DNA of 64,000 nt from Tretioscincus oriximinensis. Taxonomy: Eukaryota; Chordata; Lepidosauria; Squamata; Gymnophthalmidae. The notes under the pieces are model-generated. The model ran no database searches. It saw only the letters and a list, made by a program, of their open reading frames with translations, and was not told the DNA's origin. Where the stretch lies: assembly GCA_022410635.1 (NCBI GenBank), contig JAJVDF010000028.1, forward strand, positions 1,685,849 to 1,749,848, given 5' to 3'. Position numbers and translations under genes: made by a program. Shown here one piece after another: positions 62,995 to 64,000 of the stretch (position 1 is its first letter; every line of letters starts with the position of its first letter).

Positions 62995-64000
62995 GTAAGA
63001 ATCCAAGTTGCAGTAATAACTACATGGAAGCACTGATAATCATAGGTATTAGAATCCAAGAATCTGCTTTCTTCTGAGAATGTAGCAAAAGAAAGAAACC
63101 TGTATGGGTGTGTGTGTGGATAAACTATGTAATATAAATAAGGATTTTAGTTGTATAACTATATGTCTAAACAGTTAATGGAACTTGTCAATGATAAATA
63201 ACTTGGGAGTGATAAATATTTTTGCATGTTAGACAAGTGAGAAGTATGAAGCCATTTTCATGGCTATCATTAAATTTGCTCAGTGAATATGCTTTTTCCC
63301 CCAATAGTGCTTCATACATAATGCAGCAGTTTACAGTTCACTCATATGAGAGTGATACAAATGGATTGCTAGACATTGGACCATTATCGCTATAAAGTAT
63401 AATCGGCTCTGATGAAAGGGCTTAAATAAAAACTTCACCAGCAGCAATCAATATATAACTTTGCAGAGACTAAAGCAACTATGCAACTAATTAGTAACAT
63501 AGTGATGACTCAGTCCTACTGTTGTTGCCCAAATCTTACTTTCTGCTCATTCATCTACTTCTCATTGAACCTGCCATCAATCTGATTGTTTATGTGTGAG
63601 TCTTCTCATTCCGCATTNACAGTAGATTTATTTTAATTTACAAGACAATTATATTTGGTGATTTTGTTTTTCTAATTGTAAATGGGTCACTCCTGCACTA
63701 TATTGTAGTATATTTTGCATTAAAATTCATGTTTGGTACAAAAAACCAAGAGAGCAAAATATTGTTGCATTTTACATGNATTTTGCATTTATATACCACT
63801 TTTCAAAAACAATTTGATCAAGGTGGTTCACAACAAAATACAATAAATATATCAGTACATAAAATGGGTACCTAAAATTCTGTACATCAAATCATCCTAT
63901 TTTTTCCAAATTCAGTACATAAAATCATCCAATTTATAGTGTAAACAACATATAGGAAATGGATAATAAGTTATATATAATATATTAAAAGTTTCAATAG
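62995..64000. other. Start of DPH6 intron 5
   Basis: AT-rich. A LINE tail-like antisense remnant lies at 63770-63870 (TTTGCATTTATATACCACTT, then AAGGTGGTTCACAACAAAAT). I found no exon resembling the next DPH6 block before the right edge. Confidence 0.5.

Noticed and set aside
1..64000. Endogenous retrovirus or LTR element
   Set aside because: I saw no paired LTRs, primer binding site or gag/pol/env blocks; the RT remnants are of LINE type.

Overview
This window is vertebrate nuclear DNA, most probably from a squamate or related non-avian reptile. The inference rests on AT-rich sequence, a large GT-AG intron gene, and a mix of CR1 and CR1/L3-type LINEs (tails ending in TTCTTATG or ATTCTATG units), L2-type LINEs with (AAAT)n tails, tRNA-like SINEs, hAT-type MITEs, a SPIN-like hAT end and a Tc1 remnant. 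The species is not determined. Scattered single Ns mark unresolved bases. No prokaryotic, organellar or retroviral gene was recognised.

One host gene is present: DPH6 (diphthine-ammonia ligase, ATPBD4), on the + strand. Coding exons 1-5 lie at 14096-14118, 17126-17220, 18507-18700, 59858-59931 and 62876-62994. Together they encode about 168 residues of a protein of roughly 267, including the N-terminal PP-loop motif SGGKDS. All visible splice sites are GT-AG and the phases join cleanly. Intron 3 is about 41.2 kb and fills most of the window. The C-terminal exons lie beyond position 64000. DPH6 performs the last, ATP- and ammonium-dependent amidation step of diphthamide synthesis on eEF2.

Layout: 1-13590 is 5' flanking DNA with CR1/L3, L2 and a sharply bounded hAT MITE. 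13600-14480 is the CpG-rich promoter and exon 1 region. 14119-18506 holds introns 1 and 2 with a CR1 end, an L2 tail and SINE-like pieces. 18701-59857 is intron 3, a repeat-rich stretch with a 1.4-kb L2 LINE (24.85-26.3 kb), an L2 cluster (35.5-37.6 kb), nested SINE and DNA elements (33.7-34.8 kb), a 293-bp palindrome (48.3-48.6 kb), a Tc1 3' remnant split by an L3 insertion (52.1-52.9 kb) and an antisense CR1 ORF1/ORF2 fragment that ends just before exon 4. 59932-62875 (intron 4) is dense in CR1, L3 and L2 pieces.

The most notable structures are: three copies of a hairpin MITE within 3.3 kb around the DPH6 start; a 124-bp inverted duplication across exon 1 whose intronic copy has lost all resolvable CpGs; a 187-bp CpG-rich hAT MITE with an exact 8-bp target duplication; and two direct CR1 segments bracketing exon 4. 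I found no convincing new multi-gene system.
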